Positions 17,274-25,675 of a stretch of 33,202 bases of DNA are shown here, piece by piece. The stretch's first letter is position 1, and each line of letters starts with the position of its first letter. The DNA lies in NCBI GenBank assembly GCA_902799905.1, contig CADCCB010000045.1:1-33202 (forward strand), written 5' to 3'. The DNA comes from an uncultured Prevotellaceae bacterium. GTDB lineage: Bacteria > Bacteroidota > Bacteroidia > Bacteroidales > Bacteroidaceae. A program made the position numbers and the translations under genes. The notes beneath the pieces are model-generated. The model did not search any database and was not told the origin of the DNA. It saw only the letters and a program-made list of their open reading frames with translations.

Positions 17274-17339
17274 TAAAAACGGAAAGGTTTTTAAGAAGAC
17301 AACTTAAATAACTAATACATCTTTCAATAATTAACAGTT

Positions 17340-17654
17340 ATGATTACCTATACAGACAAAGAGATAGAAGCACGCCTCTATGAGGCCGACTATTCCCACA
17401 ATCCAGCCGTTATCAGTAGTGTAACCCGTCAGTTGCGCCAACTGGGCCCTGAGGCCGAGCAGGCCTTTGAAGCATGGTGGACGACGGGCAAGACCCCCAC
17501 GTTCGACATTGAAGGCATTACTCCCGCCTACTGCCGCAAGATGCACAGCATGACTGACGTAGCCCTCATCCTGACCTACGACCAGTTGCTTAAGCATCCC
17601 AAGCAGGCAGCCTACTTCCTCAAGAAGCCAATCTTGAGACAAGGCAAACCATGA
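17340..17654 (+). CDS. Small unrecognised protein (cluster gene 5)
   Basis: This 104-residue soluble, helical-looking protein has no family I recognise. Visible features are an acidic N-terminus, a central EQAFEAWW motif, a CRKMHSMTD segment and a basic end. It follows the peptidase-like gene by 66 bases and is the last gene before two terminators, so it belongs to the cluster transcript. By position it might be an inhibitor, adaptor or immunity partner of the HExxH protein; nothing in the sequence proves this. Codon use matches the genes before it, and its frame is fully open. Confidence 0.65.
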   Translation: MITYTDKEIEARLYEADYSHNPAVISSVTRQLRQLGPEAEQAFEAWWTTGKTPTFDIEGITPAYCRKMHSMTDVALILTYDQLLKHPKQAAYFLKKPILRQGKP

Positions 17655-17674
17655 GAAAAACCCATATTCTGTGA

Positions 17675-17700
17675 CTCGCCGTGGAAGCGGCGAGTTTTTT
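17675..17700 (+). terminator. Intrinsic terminator of the five-gene cluster
   Basis: CTCGCCG at 17675-17681 and CGGCGAG at 17688-17694 form a perfect seven-pair GC-rich stem with a six-base loop, followed directly by six T. It starts 20 bases after the last stop codon of the cluster. Confidence 0.9.
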
Positions 17701-17710
17701 GGTGTCGTAT

Positions 17711-17745
17711 AAAAAAAGGGTGAGGAGGAGCACACCCTTTTTTTT
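17711..17745. terminator. Bidirectional terminator between convergent units
   Basis: AAAAAAAGGGTG at 17711-17722 faces CACCC plus eight T at 17733-17745. The stem with A and T runs on both sides can stop transcription both from the five-gene cluster and from the minus-strand DUF2207 operon, whose last stop codon lies at 17757. Confidence 0.8.
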
Positions 17746-17756
17746 GTTTATGCAGT

Positions 17757-19682
17757 TTACCAACTGCCGCCACCGCCGCCTCCGCCGCCACCGCCGGAGA
17801 AGCCGCCACCACCGCTGCTGTGGGAACTGCTGTCGTGGCTGATGGTATGGATGGATTGGGTGACTGATGAGTTGATGCTATGCGTCAGGTGGTGGGTCAG
17901 GGCATAGCCCGTCAGCGGTGTGGTGGAATCGTACCAGTCGGGCTTCTCCACTTGGATATTCTGGAACTGCTTGGCCCATTTGTCGCTGAGGCCGAAGACC
18001 ATAGCATAGGGCAGGATGGCGTAGTAGTAGTTGGGATCGTCGTGCTGCAGATGCTCCAGGCGTGATTTCTCAGCCGTCTCGATGAACTCCTTGAAGCCCA
18101 GCAGGCGCCCCATCATCTCGATGCGATAAGGCGTGTTGATGGTGAACCGGCCAGCCAGTTCGCCCAAGATGAAACTGATGATGAAGAGGGCGGCGATCTG
18201 ACCGAAGCCCATCAATGCGCCGTAGGCATCAGTCACGAAATAGTAACCTAGACAGACGACAATCATGCAGAGGGCTTTGCCGATGATGACCAGCGTGCGT
18301 ACCCAGGTCTTACCTATCAGATCGCGTACGCTCAGAGCCATGCGGCCGAGGAATCCGAATGAGAACGTCAGGCCATAGGCGAAGAAAGCCAGCAAGATGG
18401 CTTCAGCATCGAAGGTCTTTTCAACCGAGTTGGTGCCTAGGGTGAGCGTGCCGAAGATGATGAGCAGGAAATAGAGGCAGACGGGCAGGGGCTTGGTGGT
18501 GGTCAGTTGACGATCGCCCTTGAAATAGTTCTTCAGCGACTGGGTGATGTCCATGATGGCCTTGGGCTGTTCGCCGATGTCGCTCATCCGCACCATGTCG
18601 CCCTTTTTGAAGAGCATGTTCATCATCTTTCGCTGGTAGCCGGGAGCCGATGGCGGCAGGTTCTTGCGCTTGGTGAGCATGAGTTCGGTCTTGCCCATCA
18701 GTTTGCTGACCAGACCGTTCTTCTTCACCTCCTGGATGGAGAGGTAGCCCTGTCCGGCCAGCCAGGGGATGAGTGATGCCAGGTCGATGAGATCGGCGGA
18801 ATCGTCGATGATGGTGCCTACCTCGGCACTGCTGATGCCATTGGGAGGATAGAACTCGATGCTCTTGGTGACATGGTCGCGTCTGAGCGTGATATGACAG
18901 ACGATGATGGCGATGATGAGCAGGATGGTGATGGCGAGGAAGAGGTAGTGCCAGAAGGGGTTGACGGTCAGCACATCCTCGTAGTAGCCTTCGGGCAGCA
19001 TGGCATAGAGGGTCACGCCGTGGTTGGGTGCCACATTGGCGGCCTCACCTGTAATCCGCGTGGGCGTGGCATTAACCTCCAGGAAATCGATGACATTCGA
19101 CTCGTTGCCGAATGTACCGCTGTAGACCTTCAGACGGTCGGCGATATCATCGGGCAGGGGCTTCTCGAAAGTGATGTCGAACGAGAAATGGTCGATGGAT
19201 TCGTTGAAATCGGTCCCCAGAATGGTATGGAACAGATAGTCGTAGGCCGGCATTCGGTCATCGCGGTAGGTATAGGTATAGTGGATGACGTATGTCTTGT
19301 CGCCCGTCACCTCGCGGTCGGCATCACCCATGCGGATGACCAGGTTGCCGTTGTCTGTTTCCGTCTCGTAAGGAGCACCCTCGACCTTCAGGTCGGAGAT
19401 GTCGCTCTGGTAGTCGAAACGCTCAATGCACGACTCATTACCCTCGATGTCGCGCAGGTCGTGGTTCAGCCAAAACGACTTGGGGATGTAGCGGTAGATG
19501 CCGTGGCGCGGCTGGTCGAACACCACGTCGAGTTGTTCGGTGACATGCCACTCATTGTTCTTTTTTACCTCAGCCGTGACATTGATGTTACGGTAGTGGA
19601 AGCCTCCACGGTCGGCTCCTGCCGTCAGACAGGCCAGCAGGAGCACTGTCAGTAATGCGTATTTCTTCAGTTCGTGGTTCAT
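17757..19682 (-). CDS. DUF2207 membrane protein
   Basis: This 641-residue protein has a signal peptide (1-22), then the DUF2207 extracytoplasmic beta domain (about 25-230, with HVTEQLDVVF and HGIYRYIP), a transmembrane helix (about 245-268), a cytoplasmic part and two to four more hydrophobic segments (about 405-520). It ends in a Gly tail with one aromatic residue: SSGGGGFSGG and then a run of about ten glycines before SW. This is the usual layout of the family, whose function is unknown. It is the last gene of a PorT-like/LemA/DUF2207 unit, 21 bases after LemA; DUF2207 and LemA are neighbours in many bacteria and probably act together in the envelope. Confidence 0.9.
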   Translation of the reverse strand: MNHELKKYALLTVLLLACLTAGADRGGFHYRNINVTAEVKKNNEWHVTEQLDVVFDQPRHGIYRYIPKSFWLNHDLRDIEGNESCIERFDYQSDISDLKVEGAPYETETDNGNLVIRMGDADREVTGDKTYVIHYTYTYRDDRMPAYDYLFHTILGTDFNESIDHFSFDITFEKPLPDDIADRLKVYSGTFGNESNVIDFLEVNATPTRITGEAANVAPNHGVTLYAMLPEGYYEDVLTVNPFWHYLFLAITILLIIAIIVCHITLRRDHVTKSIEFYPPNGISSAEVGTIIDDSADLIDLASLIPWLAGQGYLSIQEVKKNGLVSKLMGKTELMLTKRKNLPPSAPGYQRKMMNMLFKKGDMVRMSDIGEQPKAIMDITQSLKNYFKGDRQLTTTKPLPVCLYFLLIIFGTLTLGTNSVEKTFDAEAILLAFFAYGLTFSFGFLGRMALSVRDLIGKTWVRTLVIIGKALCMIVVCLGYYFVTDAYGALMGFGQIAALFIISFILGELAGRFTINTPYRIEMMGRLLGFKEFIETAEKSRLEHLQHDDPNYYYAILPYAMVFGLSDKWAKQFQNIQVEKPDWYDSTTPLTGYALTHHLTHSINSSVTQSIHTISHDSSSHSSGGGGFSGGGGGGGGGGSW

Positions 19683-19703
19683 AGTTCGATAACTGATGGT
19701 GGA

Positions 19704-20270
19704 TCAAAACTCAACATTTACGCTTTGCCGCTCTGCATCGCTACTGACGGCAAACATCGGCATCTGCTTGAAGCCGAAAAGCGATGCCACGATGTTGAGC
19801 GGGAACAGTTGACACTGGTTGTTATACTCCCTCACGCTACCGTTATAGTAACGGCGCGAACGGGCTATCTCGTCCTCGATTTGCGACAGTTGCTCCTGTA
19901 GGTTCAGGAAACTGCTGTTGGCCTTCAGGTCAGGGTAGGCCTCGGCCACCACGAACAGCGAGTGCAGGGCATCGCTGATCTTCATCTCTCCTGCAATCTG
20001 GCCGCGCAGGTCGCCGCTGGCAGCCTTGGCGCGCATCTTCGTCACTTCCTGCAGCACGTCCGACTCATGGCCGGCATAGCCCTTGACCACTTCTACGAGG
20101 CTGGGAATAAGGTCGTAGCGCTTCTTCAGGCATACGTCCATCGTAGCGAAAGCCTCCTGTACTTTGTTGCGTAGCATGACCAGACGGTTGTACACCACAA
20201 ATAAGAATACAAGCAGCACGACAATCATTACTACTATCGCGCCGATCATGAGGTATAATTCAGGGTTCAT
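19704..20270 (-). CDS. lemA: LemA family protein
   Basis: This 188-residue protein has an N-terminal membrane helix (about 5-27, MIGAIVVMIVVLLVFLFVVY) followed by the family core NRLVMLRNKVQEAFATMDVC, KKRYDLIPSLVEVVKGYAGHE and the later YNGSVREYNN. Length and layout are standard for LemA. The family is an envelope protein of unclear function; it sits beside DUF2207 here as it does elsewhere. The gene lies between the PorT-like gene (45 bases upstream) and DUF2207 (21 bases downstream) on the same strand. Confidence 0.93.
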   Translation of the reverse strand: MNPELYLMIGAIVVMIVVLLVFLFVVYNRLVMLRNKVQEAFATMDVCLKKRYDLIPSLVEVVKGYAGHESDVLQEVTKMRAKAASGDLRGQIAGEMKISDALHSLFVVAEAYPDLKANSSFLNLQEQLSQIEDEIARSRRYYNGSVREYNNQCQLFPLNIVASLFGFKQMPMFAVSSDAERQSVNVEF

Positions 20271-20315
20271 AATTTATAGTTTAATGGTAGATGGAGAATC
20301 GTCGATGATGAATGG

Positions 20316-21050
20316 TCATTCAAAGTAGAGCGTGAAGAGGAACATGCTGGTGTGAGCCTTGTCGATGCTGTTGGAGAACACGCGCATGTTGGCATCACTC
20401 AGTTCGTCCGCATGACCCTTGTTCAGGCTGTTGGTGAGGCCATAGCAGAACTTGATCTCAGGTATCAACTTGAAGAAGGGAAGGTAAAAGTCGCACCCCA
20501 TGCCTACCTCGACCATAGCGTCGAAGCGCTTGAGTTGCACGTATTCCTGATCCTTTCCAGTCAGGTTGATCATCGGGGCCAGGCCGCCAATGATATAGGG
20601 ACGGTAGTTGTTGAATCGCTCAGCCGAGAACTTCAGGCTGAAGGGCACCGACAGGTAGGTGTTCTTCATGTCCTGTGTCGACTCGTATGGCTGACCACCA
20701 TCGGTGAAGTTGTCGAAATCGCGGAAGATGAGGCGCTTGGAACCGAAGTGCATCTGCGGCGTGATGCGGAAGTTGAAATGCTGGCTGAGACGCATGTCGG
20801 CCAGCACGCCGACGCTGAAGCCGGGGTTCCAGGTGTCAGCATCGCAGACGATGGTGCGTGTGGTGCCGTCGTCCAGAATTTGCGGCCCCACATTATTGAA
20901 CCTTGCGTCCTGGAGGTTGAGACCTATGCTGATGCCAAAGTGCATGGGGCGTAGGTCGATATATGGCTTGTTCTGCACCTTACGCATCTGTCCCATAGCC
21001 GTCGAGGCTGTGAGAAATGCCAGGATTATGATCGTTATTCTTCTTATCAT
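20316..21050 (-). CDS. porT: PorT-family outer-membrane beta-barrel protein
   Basis: This 244-residue protein has a signal peptide ending in STAMGQ and then an alternating beta pattern typical of an eight-strand outer-membrane barrel. The hallmark is NKPYIDLRPMHFGISIGLN near residue 28, as in PorT, plus GFSVGVLADMRLSQHFNFR and a terminal aromatic strand (SMFLFTLYFE). PorT is a component of the type IX secretion system of Bacteroidota. Length fits. The gene starts the minus-strand unit with lemA and DUF2207, which is not itself a type IX locus, so a PorT-like paralogue cannot be ruled out. Confidence 0.82.
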   Translation of the reverse strand: MIRRITIIILAFLTASTAMGQMRKVQNKPYIDLRPMHFGISIGLNLQDARFNNVGPQILDDGTTRTIVCDADTWNPGFSVGVLADMRLSQHFNFRITPQMHFGSKRLIFRDFDNFTDGGQPYESTQDMKNTYLSVPFSLKFSAERFNNYRPYIIGGLAPMINLTGKDQEYVQLKRFDAMVEVGMGCDFYLPFFKLIPEIKFCYGLTNSLNKGHADELSDANMRVFSNSIDKAHTSMFLFTLYFE

Positions 21051-21148
21051 CTCTAATAAATAACGCTTTTTTTGCGTTCTTATTATATCGGAATTTATTT
21101 CGACAATGTATAAATTGGCCCAGGGGGTCGAAAAAACATACCAAACTC

Positions 21149-21180
21149 TTGGTATTGTTCGGAAAAAGTTAGTATCTTTG
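21149..21180 (+). promoter_or_regulatory. Promoter of the ferredoxin gene
   Basis: TTG at 21149-21151, a 21-base spacer and TATCTTTG at 21173-21180 fit the Bacteroidota promoter. The ferredoxin ATG follows at 21228, leaving a leader of about 40 bases. Confidence 0.65.
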
Positions 21181-21227
21181 CATCACAATTTTTGAGTATT
21201 TACAAACTAATTTAATTAAAAACGATT

Positions 21228-21398
21228 ATGGCATATGTAATTGGTGATGACTGTATCTCTTGCGGTACATGTCAGGGTGAGTGCCCCGTTGAGGCTATCT
21301 CTGAGGGTGCAGATAAGTACGTGATTGACGCTGATGCTTGCACTGAGTGCGGCACATGCGCAAGTGTTTGTCCTTCTGAGGCTATCAGCCTGGGCTAA
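21228..21398 (+). CDS. 2[4Fe-4S] ferredoxin
   Basis: This 56-residue clostridial-type ferredoxin has two complete cluster motifs: Cys9-x2-Cys12-x2-Cys15-x3-Cys19-Pro and Cys38-x2-Cys41-x2-Cys44-x3-Cys48-Pro. It carries low-potential electrons in anaerobic metabolism, for example with pyruvate:ferredoxin oxidoreductase or Rnf. The protein is soluble and cytoplasmic. The gene stands alone on the plus strand between two minus-strand operons, with its own promoter and terminator, so it is a single-gene transcript. Confidence 0.96.
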   Translation: MAYVIGDDCISCGTCQGECPVEAISEGADKYVIDADACTECGTCASVCPSEAISLG

Positions 21399-21420
21399 TC
21401 ACTTATCTTCATAAACCATA

Positions 21421-21451
21421 AACAGAGGGCTCACCGCTCTCTGTTTTTTTT
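21421..21451 (+). terminator. Terminator of the ferredoxin gene
   Basis: ACAGAGGG near 21422 pairs with CTCTCTGT (7 of 8), and the stem is followed by eight T. It starts 23 bases after the ferredoxin stop. Confidence 0.85.
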
Positions 21452-21459
21452 GTTGAAAA

Positions 21460-21500
21460 AAAGAGAGGGTGTGTCAAAAATTTGGCACACCCTCTTTAAT
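21460..21500. terminator. Second hairpin, terminator for the TPR operon
   Basis: AGAGGGTGTGTC and GCACACCCTCT form an 11-pair stem (one G-T) with A runs on the left and T on the right. Read leftward it has a T tract, as needed for the minus-strand ExbB-to-TPR operon; it also backs up the ferredoxin terminator. Confidence 0.75.
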
Positions 21501-21577
21501 TGTTAATTGTTAATTGTCAATTTGTTAATTGTCAATTGTTAATTGTCAATTGTCAATTGTTAATTGTCAATTTGTAA
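21496..21577. repeat. Heptamer AATTGTY tandem repeat
   Basis: About eleven successive copies of AATTGTT or AATTGTC, two stretched to eight bases by an extra T, fill the gap between the terminator hairpin and the TPR stop codon at 21578-21580. This looks like a replication-slippage repeat. It is outside coding sequence and would be transcribed as part of the 3' end of the TPR message. Confidence 0.85.
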
Positions 21578-23020
21578 TTAGTTTGCAGCCTTCTCCAGAG
21601 CCTCGACCACCTTCTTGATCTCAGCATCCTCGGGCTGGAGTTCCTGCAGTTTGCGGGCATTCTCGAGAGCAGCCTTGTTGTCCTTGTTCTTCACATAGTA
21701 ACGCATGAGGAACGAGTGGACGTCGAACAGACGGCTCTTGTCGGTGTCGTCGATGGTCTCGTGGGCATTGATCAACTCACCCAGACGCTCGAAGTAGGGC
21801 TTGGCCAGACCCTTTGACAGGTCGGCATCAATCTGGGCGTTTACACGGCCACGCTGCCACAAAGCATACTCCTCGGCATCGGGGAATTTGGAAATGAGAT
21901 TGGCATATACCTGGTCGGCCTCGGTGAGGACAGCCACCTTCTCGTCGCCCTGCAGGGTGCGTGCATAACTATTGTAAAGGATACCCAGGCCAGCATAGTC
22001 GGTGGCATCGGCATCGGCCTTAACGCCAAGGAACTCCTTGTAAGCATCGATGGCACTGGGGAAGTCTTTCATGCTCTTATAGGAGTCGGAGATGCCCTTG
22101 TAGAGGTCGGCATGCAGATCCTTCTCCTCGGTAGGCAGTGCAAGTGCATCCTTAAACTTGGCAATAGCCTCCTCGAACTGGTTGTTGCCATAGTAGGCCT
22201 TACCATAGTTATGGTAGTCGATATCGGAGATGGTCACGCTGTCCTTGTCGACTTTGGTGAACAGGGTCTCGGCATACTGCAGAGCCTCGGGATATGCCTT
22301 CAACTCGTTGCTGCACATCATGGCGATACGGTTCATGGTGGCGTTCAGCGGCTCCTTGGCCAGACCGGCCTTCACAATCTCGAGGGCCTTGTCGTACTGG
22401 CGTCCATGATAGTTGGACATGGCATACTCGATGAAGTCCATGCGCTTGAGTTGGTCGGCAGGCACCTTGGAATAGGCCTCGTTGGCCTTACCATAGCGCA
22501 GCGACAGGTAGTTGATGTGTCCGATGAGGGCATCGACGGGGTAGTCGGGACGCTGCTGGCGCAGGTCCTCCAGTTTCTGTACTGCTCCCTCTGGGTCAAT
22601 CTTACGATAGACGGTGGCATACTTACGGTAAGCCTCAGGAGCCTTGGGGTCGGCATAGATGGCTTGCTCGTAGTTGACGGCAGCCTCACCGCCGTCTTCC
22701 TTCATGGCGGCAATGTCGCCCAGCAGCACGTAGGCTGGTGCATAGGTGTTCTTACTGTTGGCCAGGGCCTGTGTGCAGAACTGACGAGCATTGTCGTAGT
22801 CCTCGGCCTCCATCAGCACGCGTCCGATGGCGATGAGGTTCTCGTTGTTCTTTTTGTTGGCCTTGACGAAGTTCTTGATCTGCTTGTCGTAGTCGGCAGG
22901 CTTGGCCTTAACAAGGTTTTTTACAGCATCTACGTCGGCTGGTGTGCCGTCCTGTGCCATTGCAGCCGTGCTGAAACCCATCAGCAGGGCGCTCATTACT
23001 AAATATTTAATTGCTTTCAT
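21578..23020 (-). CDS. Tetratricopeptide-repeat protein, secreted or periplasmic
   Basis: This 480-residue protein has a signal peptide (MKAIKYLVMSALLMGFSTAAMAQ) followed by about nine to ten degenerate TPR helix pairs, for example YAPAYVLLGDIAAMKEDGGEA and YHNYGKAYYGNNQFEEAIAKF. TPRs are protein-binding scaffolds. It is the last gene of the ExbB-ExbD-ExbD-TonB-PstS-like operon, 69 bases after the PstS-like gene with no clear promoter between. In that setting it probably serves the Ton energy machinery or its cell-envelope partners. No enzyme motif is present. Confidence 0.88.
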   Translation of the reverse strand: MKAIKYLVMSALLMGFSTAAMAQDGTPADVDAVKNLVKAKPADYDKQIKNFVKANKKNNENLIAIGRVLMEAEDYDNARQFCTQALANSKNTYAPAYVLLGDIAAMKEDGGEAAVNYEQAIYADPKAPEAYRKYATVYRKIDPEGAVQKLEDLRQQRPDYPVDALIGHINYLSLRYGKANEAYSKVPADQLKRMDFIEYAMSNYHGRQYDKALEIVKAGLAKEPLNATMNRIAMMCSNELKAYPEALQYAETLFTKVDKDSVTISDIDYHNYGKAYYGNNQFEEAIAKFKDALALPTEEKDLHADLYKGISDSYKSMKDFPSAIDAYKEFLGVKADADATDYAGLGILYNSYARTLQGDEKVAVLTEADQVYANLISKFPDAEEYALWQRGRVNAQIDADLSKGLAKPYFERLGELINAHETIDDTDKSRLFDVHSFLMRYYVKNKDNKAALENARKLQELQPEDAEIKKVVEALEKAAN

Positions 23021-23089
23021 AATCTTCGTTTTTCTTGAAATGAGTTAGACGTTGTATGTGTTTGATGAAGATATTCTACAAAAGTTTAA

Positions 23090-24061
23090 TCAATGGATCA
23101 CCACATCTCTGACGGAGTAGTCGGCGCGGCCAGGGAAGAGACCGGCGTTGAAGAAGATGAGTTGACCAGGATTGGGATGCCAGCAGAAGTTGGCGAAAGC
23201 CCTGGGTACGCCATCCGACCGCGGGTCGATGCACAGGGCATAGATGGTGCGGATGAAGGGGTAGTAGGCGTAGGCAATGTTCCATTGTGAGGGTTTGTAG
23301 GTGGTTTCGCGGCTAATCTCTTCCGACTTGCCCACCTTCATCACGGTGATATTGCGGCCATAGGTCAGGTTGGTGGTGTCGCGCTGGTCGTTGAGCCAGA
23401 TAGAGCCTACCACGCCGATGGCGTTCTCGTGGCTCTCCACATATTCCACCACCTCGGCGCTGGTCATGGCGGCGCGCACGTTGCCGTCGGTCTTCAGCGG
23501 TGTGCCTTGCATGATGGAGTCAACGACATAGCGCACGGTGCTCGACTTGGGGTTGTCGAAAGCCACCTTGATGTCGCCCAGACGGCTGTCGGGGTAGAGT
23601 TCCTTCCACTGTGTCACCTCGCCTGACATGATCTTGCGGAAGTTGTCAACATTGATAAGGGTATCGGGATTGGCCTTGTTGACGATGAGGGCCAAAGCAT
23701 CGTAGGCCAGCGTGATGACGCGTGGACGGTATTGTCGTTCTTTAATAATGTTTTCTTCGTTCTGGGTGAGGCTTCGTGTGGTGAACACCAGGAGCACTTC
23801 CTGGTTCAACAGTTTGTCGATGGCCTCCTGTTCACTGATGTAGAGCGGGTGGATAGAGTCGCGCTTGCTCTTCATGTGAAAGATGTCGAGTTCCTCGTCG
23901 ATGACAGGGCTCAGACTCTCGTCGGCAGCGAAATAGCGTGCTGCTTCCTTATATTTATTATCAGAAGGCCTGTTCCCCCCACCACAGGAGGGGAACAAGC
24001 CTGTAAAGATTGTCAATCCAATGAATAAATAGAATAAATCCTTGAATCGCGCTTTGTTCAT
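23090..24061 (-). CDS. PstS-like phosphate-binding lipoprotein
   Basis: This 323-residue protein has a lipoprotein-type signal with Cys26 after LFPS. The rest fits the type 2 periplasmic-binding fold of PstS-like proteins: LTLAYDALALIVNKANPD, NFRKIMSGEVTQW, KSSTVRYVVDSIM and AIGVVGSIW. In the PstS family this fold binds phosphate. No PstA, PstB or PstC is nearby; the gene lies in the middle of a Ton operon, 10 bases after TonB. I therefore infer a role tied to outer-membrane uptake, sensing or gating, not a classical ABC importer. The symbol is withheld for that reason. Confidence 0.85.
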   Translation of the reverse strand: MNKARFKDLFYLFIGLTIFTGLFPSCGGGNRPSDNKYKEAARYFAADESLSPVIDEELDIFHMKSKRDSIHPLYISEQEAIDKLLNQEVLLVFTTRSLTQNEENIIKERQYRPRVITLAYDALALIVNKANPDTLINVDNFRKIMSGEVTQWKELYPDSRLGDIKVAFDNPKSSTVRYVVDSIMQGTPLKTDGNVRAAMTSAEVVEYVESHENAIGVVGSIWLNDQRDTTNLTYGRNITVMKVGKSEEISRETTYKPSQWNIAYAYYPFIRTIYALCIDPRSDGVPRAFANFCWHPNPGQLIFFNAGLFPGRADYSVRDVVIH

Positions 24062-24071
24062 GATGTACTTA

Positions 24072-24923
24072 TTAACTCTGGAGTGTGAAGGTAACGGGCA
24101 GGGTGAACTTCACGCGTACGGAAGAACCGTTCTGCTTACCAGGAATCCACTTAGGCATGGCCTTGATGACGCGGACAGCCTCCTTGTCGAGTGAGGGGTC
24201 AACTGATCTCACGACTCTGATGTCGCTGATCGAACCGTCACGCTCTACCACGAACTGGCAGACCACACGGCCCTTGATACCATTCTCCTCGGCGATAGGC
24301 GGGTAGCGCAGGTTCTTGCTGAGCCAACTGTTCAGCACGGCACCGTCGCCATTGTCGCCTGGGAAGCGGGGCATCTGCTCCACAACGTCGAACACCTTGG
24401 TTTCCTCTACTGCGGGTGGCACCTCGTCCACCACTTTCTCATTAACCTTCAGCACGTGTTCTGCCTCGTCACTACCCTGATCATAGTCGATAGCACCGAT
24501 GGCTACGTCGCTCTGTGCGACTTCGTCCTGGGTCTTGGTGACCTGCTCGGGTGCGTCGTCTTCCATCTCATAGGCAGTAAACTTCTCAGAGTTCATCACC
24601 GTCTCCTCGGCAACGAGTTGTTCGAGTTCTTGAGGATCATAGACGATTTCTTCCTCGTCCTGCTCTTCCTCAAGTTCTTCCTCGATTTGCTCAAGGGTCA
24701 CCTCCGTCTCGTGCTCAGCCTGGGCAGCAGCGATAGCATTCTGTGCTACGTTGACACCGAGGAACGTGAGAACGATGAGTGCCAGTCCTGCAATGAGTGC
24801 CAACATGGCATACAGATTGCGCTTGCTGGTATCCTGACGAATGGCATAAGCACCATAGGCCTCGTTTTTACCTTCAAATACGAGGTTAATCCATTTTTGG
24901 TCTAATAGATCTATCTTTGACAT
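24072..24923 (-). CDS. tonB: TonB-family energy transducer
   Basis: This 283-residue protein has a cytoplasmic N-terminus with the Bacteroidota signature FEGKNEAYGAYAIR, a transmembrane helix (about 38-58), an acidic Glu-rich periplasmic linker (about 68-160, in place of the Pro-rich linker of E. coli) and a C-terminal TonB domain (about 190-283: LRYPPIAEENGIKG, VRVIKAMPKWIPG, VKFTLPVTF). It couples the proton gradient, through ExbB and ExbD, to TonB-dependent outer-membrane receptors. It starts 20 bases after the second exbD. Confidence 0.93.
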   Translation of the reverse strand: MSKIDLLDQKWINLVFEGKNEAYGAYAIRQDTSKRNLYAMLALIAGLALIVLTFLGVNVAQNAIAAAQAEHETEVTLEQIEEELEEEQDEEEIVYDPQELEQLVAEETVMNSEKFTAYEMEDDAPEQVTKTQDEVAQSDVAIGAIDYDQGSDEAEHVLKVNEKVVDEVPPAVEETKVFDVVEQMPRFPGDNGDGAVLNSWLSKNLRYPPIAEENGIKGRVVCQFVVERDGSISDIRVVRSVDPSLDKEAVRVIKAMPKWIPGKQNGSSVRVKFTLPVTFTLQS

Positions 24924-24943
24924 AGTTCTTTCGTTTTAATGGG

Positions 24944-25672
24944 TTATTGGAGACTGATACCATTACCTTCCAGAATTGGCATGTCTTTCTCGTTGACCTT
25001 ATCGATCACGTACTTACCAATACAGCAGATCTGCATCTCATCCAGAATTGTTACCAGGTTGTCATAGTTGGAATTATCCAGAGGCTTGATGTTTACAGCC
25101 AGTGTGGGCACCATGTTGGTCTCTTCGTAATTCTTCATATCCCTGTCAACCTTTTCATACTTGGCCTTGTTCAACTCGCCATTCTCAATGATGTCGACAT
25201 GACCTTTCTTGATCATGATGAGTGCACGGTTGTAGATAGAGTCGTTAGCCTCCTGCTGTGACTTAGGCAGTGCGTTGAACCAGAGGTCGAGTTGGTCCTT
25301 GGCATCCATCAGCACCTTGGTAGGAGCGTGACGGTGGTTGCGGAGCACCTCGCGAATACCAGTCTTACCCCATGTGGTCTCCTGAAGGAATTCGGGATTA
25401 CCAAAGTCTTCCTTCTTGTCCACGATGTAGTAATAGAGTTTGTTGTCTCCAGCCAGATACAACGTGATGGTATTCTCGGTCTTTGACTTGTCCTTATCCT
25501 CAGCCTGCATGTTTTCGTCCTTAGCAGGCATCGTGAGGTGCATGGCCTGAGGCTTTTGCAGTGAACCTACCAGCATGAAGAAGGTAATAAGAAGCATCAT
25601 CATATCCACCATCGGCGTGAAGTCCACGCGGGTGGTCATTTTCTTTTGCTTGCTTTCTTTTTTCTTAGCCAT
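24944..25672 (-). CDS. exbD: ExbD/TolR-family protein 2
   Basis: This 242-residue protein has a short basic cytoplasmic start, then VDFTPMVDMMMLLITFFML with the membrane-embedded Asp that carries protons in ExbD, and a periplasmic domain that is longer than in E. coli. It works with ExbB in the Ton motor. It follows the first exbD by three bases; two different ExbD proteins in one operon is usual for Bacteroidota and suggests a hetero-dimer in the channel. Confidence 0.92.
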   Translation of the reverse strand: MAKKKESKQKKMTTRVDFTPMVDMMMLLITFFMLVGSLQKPQAMHLTMPAKDENMQAEDKDKSKTENTITLYLAGDNKLYYYIVDKKEDFGNPEFLQETTWGKTGIREVLRNHRHAPTKVLMDAKDQLDLWFNALPKSQQEANDSIYNRALIMIKKGHVDIIENGELNKAKYEKVDRDMKNYEETNMVPTLAVNIKPLDNSNYDNLVTILDEMQICCIGKYVIDKVNEKDMPILEGNGISLQ

Positions 25673-25675
25673 ATC

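Noticed and set aside
18873-19655. Plus-strand open frame (260 codons) across the DUF2207 gene
   Set aside because: Shadow of DUF2207; Asp/Glu/Val-rich repetitive sequence with no recognisable family.
22112-23002. Plus-strand open frame (296 codons) across the TPR gene
   Set aside because: Shadow of the TPR gene; Leu/Val/Gly-rich, with no domain.
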